Assembly (NCBI GenBank): GCA_902799685.1
Contig: CADCBO010000006.1
Location: 51,306 to 115,305 of the forward strand
Direction of reading: 5' to 3'
Source: an uncultured Bacteroidales bacterium
GTDB taxonomy: Bacteria; Bacteroidota; Bacteroidia; Bacteroidales; Bacteroidaceae
DNA length: 64,000 bases
Part shown: positions 57,170-64,000 of the stretch, piece by piece
Layout of the letters: the number at the start of each line of letters is the position of its first letter
How positions within the stretch are numbered: the stretch's first letter is position 1
Notes under the pieces: generated by a model
Databases searched by the model: none
What the model saw: only the letters and a program-made list of their open reading frames with translations
What the model was told of the DNA's origin: nothing
Made by a program: the position numbers and the translations under genes

Positions 57170-58861
57170 TTACTTGTAATACTCCATGCTCTGGGCATCC
57201 CATGTCATTACTACGCTGTAATGTCCTTCCACCTGTGAGCGGGAGTAGTCCAGGAATACCTTGAGTGACTTGTCAAACAGACCGGGAGTCTGTATGGAAT
57301 CACGCAACAGCAGTGTGCACATCACACAGTATGCGGCACTCTCCATCAGGCGGCGTCCGCAGAAGTCATTAACCTCAGTATCCTTCTGGTCCAGCACATG
57401 AGCGGTCATTGCATCCAGCTTCTCTACCATTGCGCTGATAGCAACCTTGCTCTCTGACTCAGGCAGTGTAGCCAGCATATCCTTCACATACTGTGAATAT
57501 ACACCGCTGGTCACATAGCGCAGAGCGGCTACTACCTGAAGCTGTGTGGTGCCCTCATAGATTGAAGTGATACGTGCATCGCGGTACAGACGCTCGCAGG
57601 CGTAGTCACGCATAAAGCCTGAACCTCCGTGAACCTGTATGCTGTCATACGTGTTCTGGTTGGCGAACTCACTGGTCATACCCTTTGATATGGGGGTGAG
57701 CGCATCGGCCAGACGGCTGTAACGCTTGCTCTCCTGACGCTCCTCGGGGGTAAGAGTACGCAACTTGGCGATGGCGTCAAGTGACTTGTATATGTCAACG
57801 TAACGTGATGTCTCATATAGCAGTGAGCGTGAAGCCTCAATCTTGGCTTTCATCACGGCCAGCATCTGATATACTGCCGGGAAATTGTCGATATTACGGC
57901 CAAACTGACGGCGTTCTGCTGCGTATGCTGTAGCCTCGCGCCATGCGGCATCCTGAATGCCTACGCTCTGTGTGGCTATACCCAGACGGGCACCGTTCAT
58001 AAGGGCCATCACATACTTGATAAGTCCCAGACGGCGGTCACCGCAAAGCTCTGCACGGGCGTTATTGAACACCAGCTCACATGTGGGTGAACCGTGAATA
58101 CCCATCTTATCCTCGATACGGCGTACGTTCACGCCGCCGTTACGTTTGTCATAGATAAAGAGTGAAAGTCCGCGGCCATCGGTTGTACCCTCCTCGCTGC
58201 GGGCCAGTACCAGGTGAATGTCACTGTCACCGTTGGTGATAAAGCGCTTCACTCCGTTCAGGCGCCAGCAGCCGTTCTCCACATCCTCGGTAGCCTTGAG
58301 CATTACGCTCTGCAGGTCACTTCCGGCATCGGGCTCAGTCAGGTCCATTGACATGGTGGCACCCTCACTGGCCATCTTAAGATATTTCTCCTTCTGCTCT
58401 GCGCTTCCGAACTCGTTTATGGTATCGGCACAAGACTGTAGACCCCATACGTTCTGGAACGATGCATCGGCACGTGACAGCATCTCACTTACTGCGCTGA
58501 ACACGGTTACAGGCATGTTAAGACCGCCATACTGACGGGGAAGTCCGAAACCTGACAGACCGGCCTGATACATTACCTTGAGGTCCTGTGCGGTTCCTTC
58601 ATAGTACTGTACGCGGCCACCGCTGCAGTGTGAGCCTTCGCGGTCCACAGCCTCTGCATTGGGAGCAATCACGTCATCGCATACGCTGCCGGTAAGCTCC
58701 AGCACACGATCATAATTGTCCATTGCATCCTCAAAGTTCTGAGGTGCATAGTCATATTTATCGGCCTCGGCGTAGAAGTTCTCCTTAAGTTCCACAATGC
58801 GCTCCATAAGCGGAGAGTGCATGCGGGCTTCAAGTTCTGGGGTATCTTTATATCTGTTCAT
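57170..58861 (-). CDS. acyl-CoA dehydrogenase
   Basis: FAD enzyme that oxidises an acyl-CoA to the 2-enoyl-CoA and passes electrons to ETF. The 563-residue protein shows the ACAD pattern: LTEPDAGSDLQSVMLKA (flavin/substrate region), FITNGDSDIH, then RRQFGRNIDNFPAVYQMLAVMKAKIEASR. IQVHGGSGFMRDYACERLYRDARI then follows, and SIYEGTTQLQ contains the expected catalytic Glu. A C-terminal extension of about 110 residues goes beyond the short-chain enzymes (about 380), as in longer ACADs with an extra helical domain. Its ATG overlaps the etfA stop by four bases. Operon order etfB-etfA-acd suggests a dedicated ETF, possibly in an electron-bifurcating or butyrate-type route; chain length is unknown. 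Confidence 0.93.
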   Translation of the reverse strand: MNRYKDTPELEARMHSPLMERIVELKENFYAEADKYDYAPQNFEDAMDNYDRVLELTGSVCDDVIAPNAEAVDREGSHCSGGRVQYYEGTAQDLKVMYQAGLSGFGLPRQYGGLNMPVTVFSAVSEMLSRADASFQNVWGLQSCADTINEFGSAEQKEKYLKMASEGATMSMDLTEPDAGSDLQSVMLKATEDVENGCWRLNGVKRFITNGDSDIHLVLARSEEGTTDGRGLSLFIYDKRNGGVNVRRIEDKMGIHGSPTCELVFNNARAELCGDRRLGLIKYVMALMNGARLGIATQSVGIQDAAWREATAYAAERRQFGRNIDNFPAVYQMLAVMKAKIEASRSLLYETSRYVDIYKSLDAIAKLRTLTPEERQESKRYSRLADALTPISKGMTSEFANQNTYDSIQVHGGSGFMRDYACERLYRDARITSIYEGTTQLQVVAALRYVTSGVYSQYVKDMLATLPESESKVAISAMVEKLDAMTAHVLDQKDTEVNDFCGRRLMESAAYCVMCTLLLRDSIQTPGLFDKSLKVFLDYSRSQVEGHYSVVMTWDAQSMEYYK

Positions 58862-59874
58862 TTTGAAATCTCTTTGTAGTGACGGATCAGTTTGGGAATC
58901 ACATCCTCAACGCGGCCTGTAATCACATAATCGGCAATGGCGTTGATGGGGGCATCAGGATCCTGATTTATTGACATGATCAGGCTGCTCTCACGCATAC
59001 CTGCTATATGCTGGATCTGGCCCGATATACCGCAGGCAATATAAAGCTTTGGCCTTACGGTTATACCGGTCTGACCTATCTGGCGGTCATGATCCACAAA
59101 ACCGGCATCCACTGCGGCACGGCTTGCACCAACCTCTGCGTGCAGGGCATCGGCTAGCTTGTAAAGCATCTCAAAGCCCTCACGGCTGCCCATTCCGTAA
59201 CCACCGGCCACTACGATGCTGGCGGTATCCAGATGATGTGACGGCTTCTGCATATGGCGGTCTATCACGCTCACGGCCATATCGGCTACGCTCACGTAAT
59301 CGCTTACCTTGTGGTTCTTTATCTCTGCCTTACCCTTGCCGCAAGGCTCGTTCTTCATCACACCCTGACGTACGGTTGCCATCTGGGGACGATGGTCGGG
59401 GTTGACGATAGTTGCAATGATGTTGCCACCGAATGCAGGACGTATCTGATAGAGCAGATTCTCATAAACCTGACCGGTCTTCTTGTCCTCATACTCTCCA
59501 ATCTCCAGGTTGGTGCAATCGGCGGTAAGTCCGCTGCCCAGTGCCGATGAAACCCTGGGACCCAGGTCACGGCCGATGACCGTTGCGCCCATCAGTGCAA
59601 TCTGCGGCTGCTCCTCCTGGAACAGCTTGACCAATATTGCTGAATGAGGTGCTGTGGTATAAGGCGCCAGGCACTTGTCATCAAATATGTGCAGTACATC
59701 GACTCCGTACTGGAGTATCTGGTTCTCAATTCCCTTAAGGTTACTGCCTGCGGCAATTGCCTCAAGCTGAACACCCAGCTGGTTAGCTAATGAACGGCCC
59801 TTTGTAAGCAGTTCCTGACTGACGGGAGCCACCTGGACTCCTTCCAGTTCGCAATATACGAATATGCTGTTCAT
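58858..59874 (-). CDS. etfA: electron transfer flavoprotein alpha subunit
   Basis: FAD-carrying subunit of ETF that shuttles electrons from the acyl-CoA dehydrogenase. The 338-residue protein has an N-terminal ETF domain. The C-terminal FAD-binding domain shows VVAGGYGMGSREGFEML, GASRAAVDAGF, QIGQTGITVRPKLYIACGISGQIQH and SLIMSINQDPDAPI, which are the standard FAD contacts. It starts 3 bases after the etfB stop, and its stop overlaps the acyl-CoA dehydrogenase start. The three genes thus form a compact leftward operon, with the order of transfer matching gene order. No sign of an additional iron-sulphur domain was seen. Confidence 0.96.
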   Translation of the reverse strand: MNSIFVYCELEGVQVAPVSQELLTKGRSLANQLGVQLEAIAAGSNLKGIENQILQYGVDVLHIFDDKCLAPYTTAPHSAILVKLFQEEQPQIALMGATVIGRDLGPRVSSALGSGLTADCTNLEIGEYEDKKTGQVYENLLYQIRPAFGGNIIATIVNPDHRPQMATVRQGVMKNEPCGKGKAEIKNHKVSDYVSVADMAVSVIDRHMQKPSHHLDTASIVVAGGYGMGSREGFEMLYKLADALHAEVGASRAAVDAGFVDHDRQIGQTGITVRPKLYIACGISGQIQHIAGMRESSLIMSINQDPDAPINAIADYVITGRVEDVIPKLIRHYKEISK

Positions 59875-59877
59875 GGC

Positions 59878-60684
59878 TTATCCTATTATGTGGTTAACGG
59901 CCAGTTCATCTACCAGAGCGGCTATATCGGCATCACTGTCACCGTAATGTTTGCTCTCCTTGGCCTGGAATACTATGTTCTCTATCTTCTTTACCTTGGT
60001 GGGTGAACCTGACAGACCGCACTTGGCGGGATCGGCATTGACATCGGCTACGGTCCATGCGGGCACCTCATAGTTCTTGCGGCCCATCAGCAGCTTGGCG
60101 TTGCGGGGGCGGCAGGGGGCGGCGCTTCCGTTCACGGTGAGCACACAGGGCAGCGGAGCCTTCACGGTCTCCACACCTCCGGTTATGACGCGCTTTACGG
60201 TCACGGACTTGCTGTCCATATCAAGCACTTCCTCAACGTAGGTAATCTGATTCAGTCCCAGCTTCTCAGCCACCTGCGGGCCTACCTGAGCGGTATCACC
60301 GTCAATGGCCTGACGGCCACCTATAATAATATCGTACTTGCCTATCTTGCGTATTGCGGTTGACAGGGCGTATGATGTTGCCAGGGTATCGGCTCCTGCA
60401 AACAGGCGGTCTGTAAGCAGATAACCGCCGTCGGCTCCGCGATATACACCCTCCATCACTATCTCTTTTGCTCTCTCAGGACCCATAGTGAGCATTGTCA
60501 CTGTGCTGCCGGGAAAACGGTCCTTGATGGCAAGGGCCTGCTCCAGGGCATTGAGGTCCTCCGGGTTGAACACTGCCGGAAGTGCGGCACGGTTAATTGT
60601 GCCATCGGCATTCATGGCGTCCTTACCCACCTGACGGGTATCGGGCACCTGCTTAGCCAAAACTATTATATTGAACTTATCCAT
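59878..60684 (-). CDS. etfB: electron transfer flavoprotein beta subunit
   Basis: The 268-residue partner of EtfA has nucleotide-binding ETF-beta character. Segments seen are MDKFNIIVLAKQVPDTRQV, FNPEDLNALEQALAIKDR, LTMGPERAKEIVMEGVYRGADGGYLL, IIGGRQAIDGDTAQVGPQVAEKLG and LTVNGSAAPCRPRN. The signature GRQAIDGDTAQVGP contacts the nucleotide (FAD in bifurcating forms, AMP in others). The start is the ATG read from 60684; a TTG four codons earlier (60696) overlaps the -7 element. The -7 element ends only 10 bases from the ATG, so the mRNA may be nearly leaderless. It heads the etf-acd operon. Confidence 0.95.
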   Translation of the reverse strand: MDKFNIIVLAKQVPDTRQVGKDAMNADGTINRAALPAVFNPEDLNALEQALAIKDRFPGSTVTMLTMGPERAKEIVMEGVYRGADGGYLLTDRLFAGADTLATSYALSTAIRKIGKYDIIIGGRQAIDGDTAQVGPQVAEKLGLNQITYVEEVLDMDSKSVTVKRVITGGVETVKAPLPCVLTVNGSAAPCRPRNAKLLMGRKNYEVPAWTVADVNADPAKCGLSGSPTKVKKIENIVFQAKESKHYGDSDADIAALVDELAVNHIIG

Positions 60685-60693
60685 AGATGGGTG

Positions 60694-60701
60694 CAAAGAT
60701 A
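60694..60701 (-). promoter_or_regulatory. putative -7 element for etfB-etfA-acd
   Basis: Minus-strand TATCTTTG matches the consensus exactly and lies directly next to the start codon, implying a leader of only a few bases. Confidence 0.55.
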
Positions 60702-60781
60702 CGGATTAAGCGCCCCTTAACCTTTTGGGGAATTTGGCAAAACGGGGCGTTTTGCACAGTCATTCTCATTTTGTAAACTCC

Positions 60782-60972
60782 GCCGGACATGCGGTTTGGG
60801 GAGACAACGCTCCGAGGCTACTCCGCCTCCCTTCCGGACCCTAAACGCCGAACTCGTCCTCATCGTCCCCTACGGGGCCGAACGTTCCTCAAACAAACGG
60901 CGTTCTTAACGGGATCCTCCAGGGGGCTACGCTTACGCCTCTCCACGATGCTCCCCAAACCGCATGTCCGGC
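60782..60972. repeat. nested palindromic intergenic element with perfect 22-bp arms
   Basis: This fills most of the 330-base gap between the YARHG-like gene and etfB. The outer arms GCCGGACATGCGGTTTGGGG plus AG (60782-60803) and its exact reverse complement (60951-60972) are perfect over 22 bp. Inside are AACGCCG (60844-60850) with CGGCGTT (60899-60905), a GAGGC/GCCTC hairpin and a CCCC-TA-GGGG hairpin. The result is a multi-branch structure, GC-richer than its flanks. No open frame with coding character fits. It could be a mobile MITE-like element or a structured RNA, and its layout resembles the element at 4064-4276, although the sequences differ. Confidence 0.65.
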
Positions 60973-61014
60973 TCCTGCAAAGAGAAAGATTTGCTGACGA
61001 TTTTGTAAATAGGT

Positions 61015-62664
61015 TTATTCTACGCTGGGTAGAAGGCCTTCTTTTTTGCAGTCTTCTAAGGATTGTAGGATTCCTTCGCGCCAGGAACTGGTTCCAATCA
61101 TGTCATCTATGTACCAGTTGTCACGTTCATAGATCATGACCAGTTTGTCCTTTGAATCATGACCGCAGTTGTGAATATTGATTGAGACTTCGGCTTTTTT
61201 CTCATTGAGCATTTCAACGCTGAGAACCTGAAAGGACAGGTCATTACTCCAGTCCTGGCCACCGATCCAGTAATCAACATCATGTACTATTGGCTCTTTA
61301 ATCTGGTTTTCAATACTGCCTATCTGTTTGTGGAGATGATAAAAGTCTTTAGAGAAATACTGCGAGTCAAAAACGTTTCTCGGCGGATAAACAGACTTAA
61401 GGTACTCTGAAAATACGTGATTGTAAATATCATTTACACGCTTCTCTACGTCTTTGGACAACGTACTCAAGTCTGTTGGTGACCAGAATTCCACCCATCT
61501 CTGCTCTTCCTCGGGGAGTTGCTGAACATCGGGCTTGTAATCGGGGTTGGGGATGTACCAGGGAGTGGATTCGTAAAAGTCCTGCAGCTCCTTGGAGTTG
61601 AATATGTAGCCTCTGTAGGCAAAGGGCAGGTTCTTCAGGATCCGACGCTGCTCTGGAGTATAGGTGTCAAATGCGGCTTCACTCCTATCCTTTTTCAAGT
61701 AATAATCTGATATGACCAATGGGTAGAACTTGCTCTTAACGGTTGATAATATGTTATCGGCCGATGTATTATCTGCACTAAAATCAAAACTCATGGAGAG
61801 ATCGAATATATAAAGATCTCCATCCGGATGGAAATTCTCCTTATGAAACTTTATGCCGCCTTGACTGACATGGAATTCTGAGTATTCCTTTCCATCACTG
61901 ACGGTGTTTACCGTGTATTTGCCTTTGCCCGGGAAAGACCATTGGCTGGCGCTCTCAAAGAATGCTGGTGATATATGGAATGATGTTCGGTCACCCATGT
62001 TGACAATCAGTGTAAAGTCATCAATCTGGTGATTTGCCCAGCGATTGGCGGCAGTCAGGACGTATGGAAAAAAATATGCATAACCTTCAAATCCCTTATC
62101 GGAATACTCTTGTCTGTACGATAAATCAAAATCATATGTATGTTGTATGATATTCAGCCTAGGGCGGAACTGGGCATTGAAATGATAAACATAGTCACTG
62201 ATAGCTTCGGGGGCTTCCATCTCGGCCAGTTCCTTCTTATACTGTTCAATAGGCATTCCTTCTATGTGCCCGTCTTTGAAATAGCCGTAGGATACTTTGC
62301 GGCCGGACTCAAAGTGGCGATCCACAGGTGTGACAGTGTAGTTTAAGGACTCGCCGTTCATGACGACCTTGAAGTTCTTTATGCACGGATGTTGCGGGAA
62401 TGAATCTTGTGGTGCAGAGCCACCGCCATCAGCTTCAAAACCTACAAGCACCTCTTTTGCGGCAGTCGGATTGTAGAATTCATAATAGACGGTTACCTGA
62501 ATTTTATCCTCTTCACGGTTCAACGTAAGAACCTCCTTCTGTACCCGGATATCTGTTTCAGTGATTGGAATCAAATGGTTGCCCTCAGCATAATAAACTC
62601 CGTCATTGGCGTACGCTACGGCTACAGAAATAAGGCAAACAATAAAGGAAAGGACTCTTCTCAT
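61015..62664 (-). CDS. secreted protein with YARHG-like segment
   Basis: The 549-residue exported protein (signal peptide about 1-19, ending VAYA) is of unknown function. The first half (about 20-330) is beta-rich and tracks a domain annotated in some bacteria as DUF4424-like, though I am unsure. Around residues 345-372 (NLPFAYRGYIFNSKELQDFYESTPWY) it has a YARHG-like helical motif with the usual Tyr/Gly/Phe and Trp-Tyr positions. The last ~100 residues (DYWIGGQDWSND to IYERDNWYIDDM) look like a DUF3828-type beta domain. The start is the ATG at 62664; a GTG one codon before is possible. It stands alone, with an own weak promoter sequence, TATATTCG-like, upstream. Confidence 0.75.
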   Translation of the reverse strand: MRRVLSFIVCLISVAVAYANDGVYYAEGNHLIPITETDIRVQKEVLTLNREEDKIQVTVYYEFYNPTAAKEVLVGFEADGGGSAPQDSFPQHPCIKNFKVVMNGESLNYTVTPVDRHFESGRKVSYGYFKDGHIEGMPIEQYKKELAEMEAPEAISDYVYHFNAQFRPRLNIIQHTYDFDLSYRQEYSDKGFEGYAYFFPYVLTAANRWANHQIDDFTLIVNMGDRTSFHISPAFFESASQWSFPGKGKYTVNTVSDGKEYSEFHVSQGGIKFHKENFHPDGDLYIFDLSMSFDFSADNTSADNILSTVKSKFYPLVISDYYLKKDRSEAAFDTYTPEQRRILKNLPFAYRGYIFNSKELQDFYESTPWYIPNPDYKPDVQQLPEEEQRWVEFWSPTDLSTLSKDVEKRVNDIYNHVFSEYLKSVYPPRNVFDSQYFSKDFYHLHKQIGSIENQIKEPIVHDVDYWIGGQDWSNDLSFQVLSVEMLNEKKAEVSINIHNCGHDSKDKLVMIYERDNWYIDDMIGTSSWREGILQSLEDCKKEGLLPSVE

Positions 62665-62716
62665 CACAGGTTATTTATAGGGTTGTTCCGCGAATATACT
62701 AAAATATCGCTAAAAC

Positions 62717-63574
62717 TTACTCCTCAAGCATGGACTTTTGGTTCTGGCGCTCCAAGTTGTGGAAATCGGAGCCGGTCTTTACCTTGGCTATGGTGGCTAT
62801 TACGGCGTTGTACAGTTCGCTGCCCTCACGGTAATCGCCCGGGCAGGCAAAGTTTACGCGGCCGCGGTGCACCAGATTGCGGGCCTGGGCACGGCTGGAA
62901 TCGTTGCCGGGCTTGTAAATGGCTATGGAGTGACCTCCCTCGCTCTTTACTATGCGCATGCTGGGTATGTCGGTCTCTCCATCACCCAGGTAAATCATGT
63001 TCTGGAAAGGTACCGGGCGGCCTTCATCGGGCATGGAGTCATTGATCTGGGCATTGTTCCAGATTTCATGTATGCCTTTGTTTATCATGAAAATGAACTG
63101 TGTCTTGGATGTGAAATCCACAGCCACCGCAGGCCATACTGCAGCATCGTTCTCATACATGAATGAGCATGCGTATATCTGCTTGAAGTACTTGGCGACA
63201 GATGTCCCTTCAATGAGTTCCTTCAGGCCCGATGAAATTATGTAATGCTCTACGTTTACTCCCATCTCATCGCCTTTGCGGTTTATCAGCTCAAACCACT
63301 GCTCCACTCCCGGAAAGAATCCTATTCCGCGGCCAAACTCCACGAACTGCTGTCGGCGTATGCTGATACCGTTCTCCTTGGCCTTATCCACCATCAGCTT
63401 CATATAGGCCAGAATTGTGCTGGACTGCTGCCTTTCGGCCAGATCGTGAGATGCCTTCCAGAATGACTCCTTATCTGTGAGCCCTATTGCATCCATAAAG
63501 TCATACTCCTGCATGTAAGACGGAGAAAGAGTACCGTCAAAATCATACATCAGAGCTACAGTAGGTCTATCCAT
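62717..63574 (-). CDS. HAD-superfamily phosphatase-like protein
   Basis: The 285-residue cytosolic hydrolase has HAD motif I MYDFDGTLSPS with Asp11 as nucleophile and Asp13 as acid/base. A helical cap follows (about 25-110). Motif II is likely IISSGLKELI, with the Ser-Ser-Gly, and motif IV is IYLGDGETDIPSM with the metal-binding Asp pair. Between lies a conserved Phe/Tyr/Asn region (YACSFMYEND). No recognised subfamily; it resembles uncharacterised phosphoserine-phosphatase-like HADs. It is preceded by a repeat array carrying TATCTTTG -7 elements, which probably drive it. Substrate is unknown. Confidence 0.88.
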   Translation of the reverse strand: MDRPTVALMYDFDGTLSPSYMQEYDFMDAIGLTDKESFWKASHDLAERQQSSTILAYMKLMVDKAKENGISIRRQQFVEFGRGIGFFPGVEQWFELINRKGDEMGVNVEHYIISSGLKELIEGTSVAKYFKQIYACSFMYENDAAVWPAVAVDFTSKTQFIFMINKGIHEIWNNAQINDSMPDEGRPVPFQNMIYLGDGETDIPSMRIVKSEGGHSIAIYKPGNDSSRAQARNLVHRGRVNFACPGDYREGSELYNAVIATIAKVKTGSDFHNLERQNQKSMLEE

Positions 63575-63596
63575 ATTGTTCTGTTTTTACAGGTTA

Positions 63597-63768
63597 CAAA
63601 GATAGTGCAAGCCGAGAGGAGAAAAAAGGAACTTGTTCATTTTTAATCCCGAGGCGCAGCCTATGTTCAACCATAGGTTAAAGATAGTGCAAGCCGAGAG
63701 GAGAAAAAAAGAATTAGTTCATTTTATATCCCGAGGCGCAGCCTATCTTGGACTGAAGGTCAAAGATA
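63597..63768 (-). repeat. 82-bp tandem repeat carrying -7 promoter motifs
   Basis: The unit beginning AAAGATAGTGCAAGCCGAGA (63598) recurs at 63680 and, as the truncated start CAAAGATAAA, at 63762, an exact 82-base period. The units share GTGCAAGCCGAGAGGAGAAA and CCCGAGGCGCAGCCTAT, with variation between. On the minus strand each unit start reads TATCTTTG or TATCTTTA, a -7-like element, so up to three promoters point at the HAD gene. The first (63597-63604) is about 22 bases upstream of its ATG. I recall similar GCAAGCCGAG...GGCGCAGCC elements as dispersed repeats in Bacteroidales. Confidence 0.8.
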
Positions 63769-63822
63769 AAAAAACATCCCTATGACACAAAAGGGACTAT
63801 CCACTTTGTGCCAATAGGGACG
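63768..63822 (-). terminator. strong terminator of the gene at the right edge
   Basis: On the minus strand CGTCCCTAT pairs with ATAGGGATG (one G-U), and an inner CACAAA/TTTGTG stem and loop follows. The hairpin runs into a seven-T tract. It lies 14 bases after the stop of the partial gene at the edge. Confidence 0.85.
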
Positions 63823-63836
63823 TTTCACCTTGTATC

Positions 63837-64000
63837 TTACAGACAATCAGTTTGAGTCTTGATATATGGCGAAATTATATCCTTCCATACTGTCTCTACG
63901 AGTGGCTCAGTGGATTTGTTTTGGAAAGACAACACCGTATCAGCTATTTCCTGCACAATATCTTTTGCACCACTAATGTCATTGCCTTCTGCTAATCTGA
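63837..64000 (-). CDS. 3' end of an unidentified gene
   Basis: The minus-strand frame entering from the right edge gives 54 codons including the TAA at 63837-63839. It reads RLAEGNDISGAKDIVQEIAD, then TVLSFQNKSTEP and KDIISPYIKTQTDCL. It is uninterrupted, helical in character and followed by a strong terminator, so I take it as a real C-terminus. No domain can be recognised from this fragment. The gene would be transcribed toward the HAD gene. Confidence 0.7.
   Translation of the reverse strand, partial: RLAEGNDISGAKDIVQEIADTVLSFQNKSTEPLVETVWKDIISPYIKTQTDCL

Overview
The window looks like a chromosomal segment of an anaerobic Bacteroidales bacterium (Bacteroides/Prevotella/Muribaculaceae-like; the genus cannot be fixed from sequence alone). 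Lineage indicators are: -7 promoter elements of the form TAnnTTTG with almost no Shine-Dalgarno sequences; a MurF-alanine racemase fusion; an LptD of the Bacteroidetes type; GH97 and GH2 glycosidases with signal peptides; BspA-like leucine-rich-repeat proteins and a FISUMP-type domain; a B12-dependent ribonucleotide reductase; and an etfB-etfA-acyl-CoA dehydrogenase operon. No rRNA, CRISPR array, insertion sequence or prophage was seen.

Layout. 0.0-4.0 kb: leftward lysS-gpsA-pgi-HAD operon (HAD gene cut by the window edge). 4.0-7.9 kb: a nested palindromic element, then a leftward beta-barrel/GH97/lipoprotein operon ending in a clear terminator. 7.98 kb: tRNA-Arg(CCG). 8.1-12.7 kb: leftward lptD-asnA-ung. 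12.7-16.5 kb: GH2 beta-galactosidase overlapping an HD-domain hydrolase. 16.6-28.0 kb: the most striking locus, a rightward seven-gene operon made of three tandem copies of a two-gene cassette, followed by an N-acetylmuramoyl-L-alanine amidase. Each cassette has a polytopic membrane protein with a helical C-terminal half, then a lipoprotein with PD40-type propeller blades and an invariant CINCH haem-like motif. 28.0-33.0 kb: candidate oriC with dnaA, then nrdJ-folB. 33.1-39.4 kb: leftward murF/alr, ExuT-like transporter, aldo/keto reductase and GPH symporter. 39.6-44.3 kb: rightward dxs-trkA-trkH. 44.2-46.2 kb: leftward ABC-type ATPase plus DUF4435 (TOPRIM-like) pair, resembling PARIS/OLD defence modules and overlapping the 3' end of trkH. 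Its leader contains what looks like a separate small RNA gene. 46.4-48.9 kb: M20 deacetylase and MATE exporter.

49-57 kb is an accessory, by eye AT-richer region. It holds BspA-like LRR proteins, lipoproteins with YD-like repeats, a frameshifted LRR/FISUMP gene and a secreted DUF4419 protein. Two of its promoters share an identical 20-bp tandem-repeat operator. 57.2-60.7 kb: etfB-etfA-acyl-CoA dehydrogenase. 60.8-61.0 kb: a second nested palindromic element. 61.0-64.0 kb: a secreted YARHG-like protein, a HAD hydrolase preceded by an 82-bp tandem promoter-containing repeat, and the 3' end of an unidentified gene.

Most of the window is housekeeping: envelope synthesis (lptD, murF/alr, dxs, amidase), DNA metabolism (dnaA, nrdJ, ung) and central metabolism (pgi, gpsA, etf/acd). 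The cassette operon, the putative ncRNA, the ATPase-DUF4435 pair and the repeat-bearing promoters are the parts least explained by known biology. All functional calls come from reading motifs; no database search was run.
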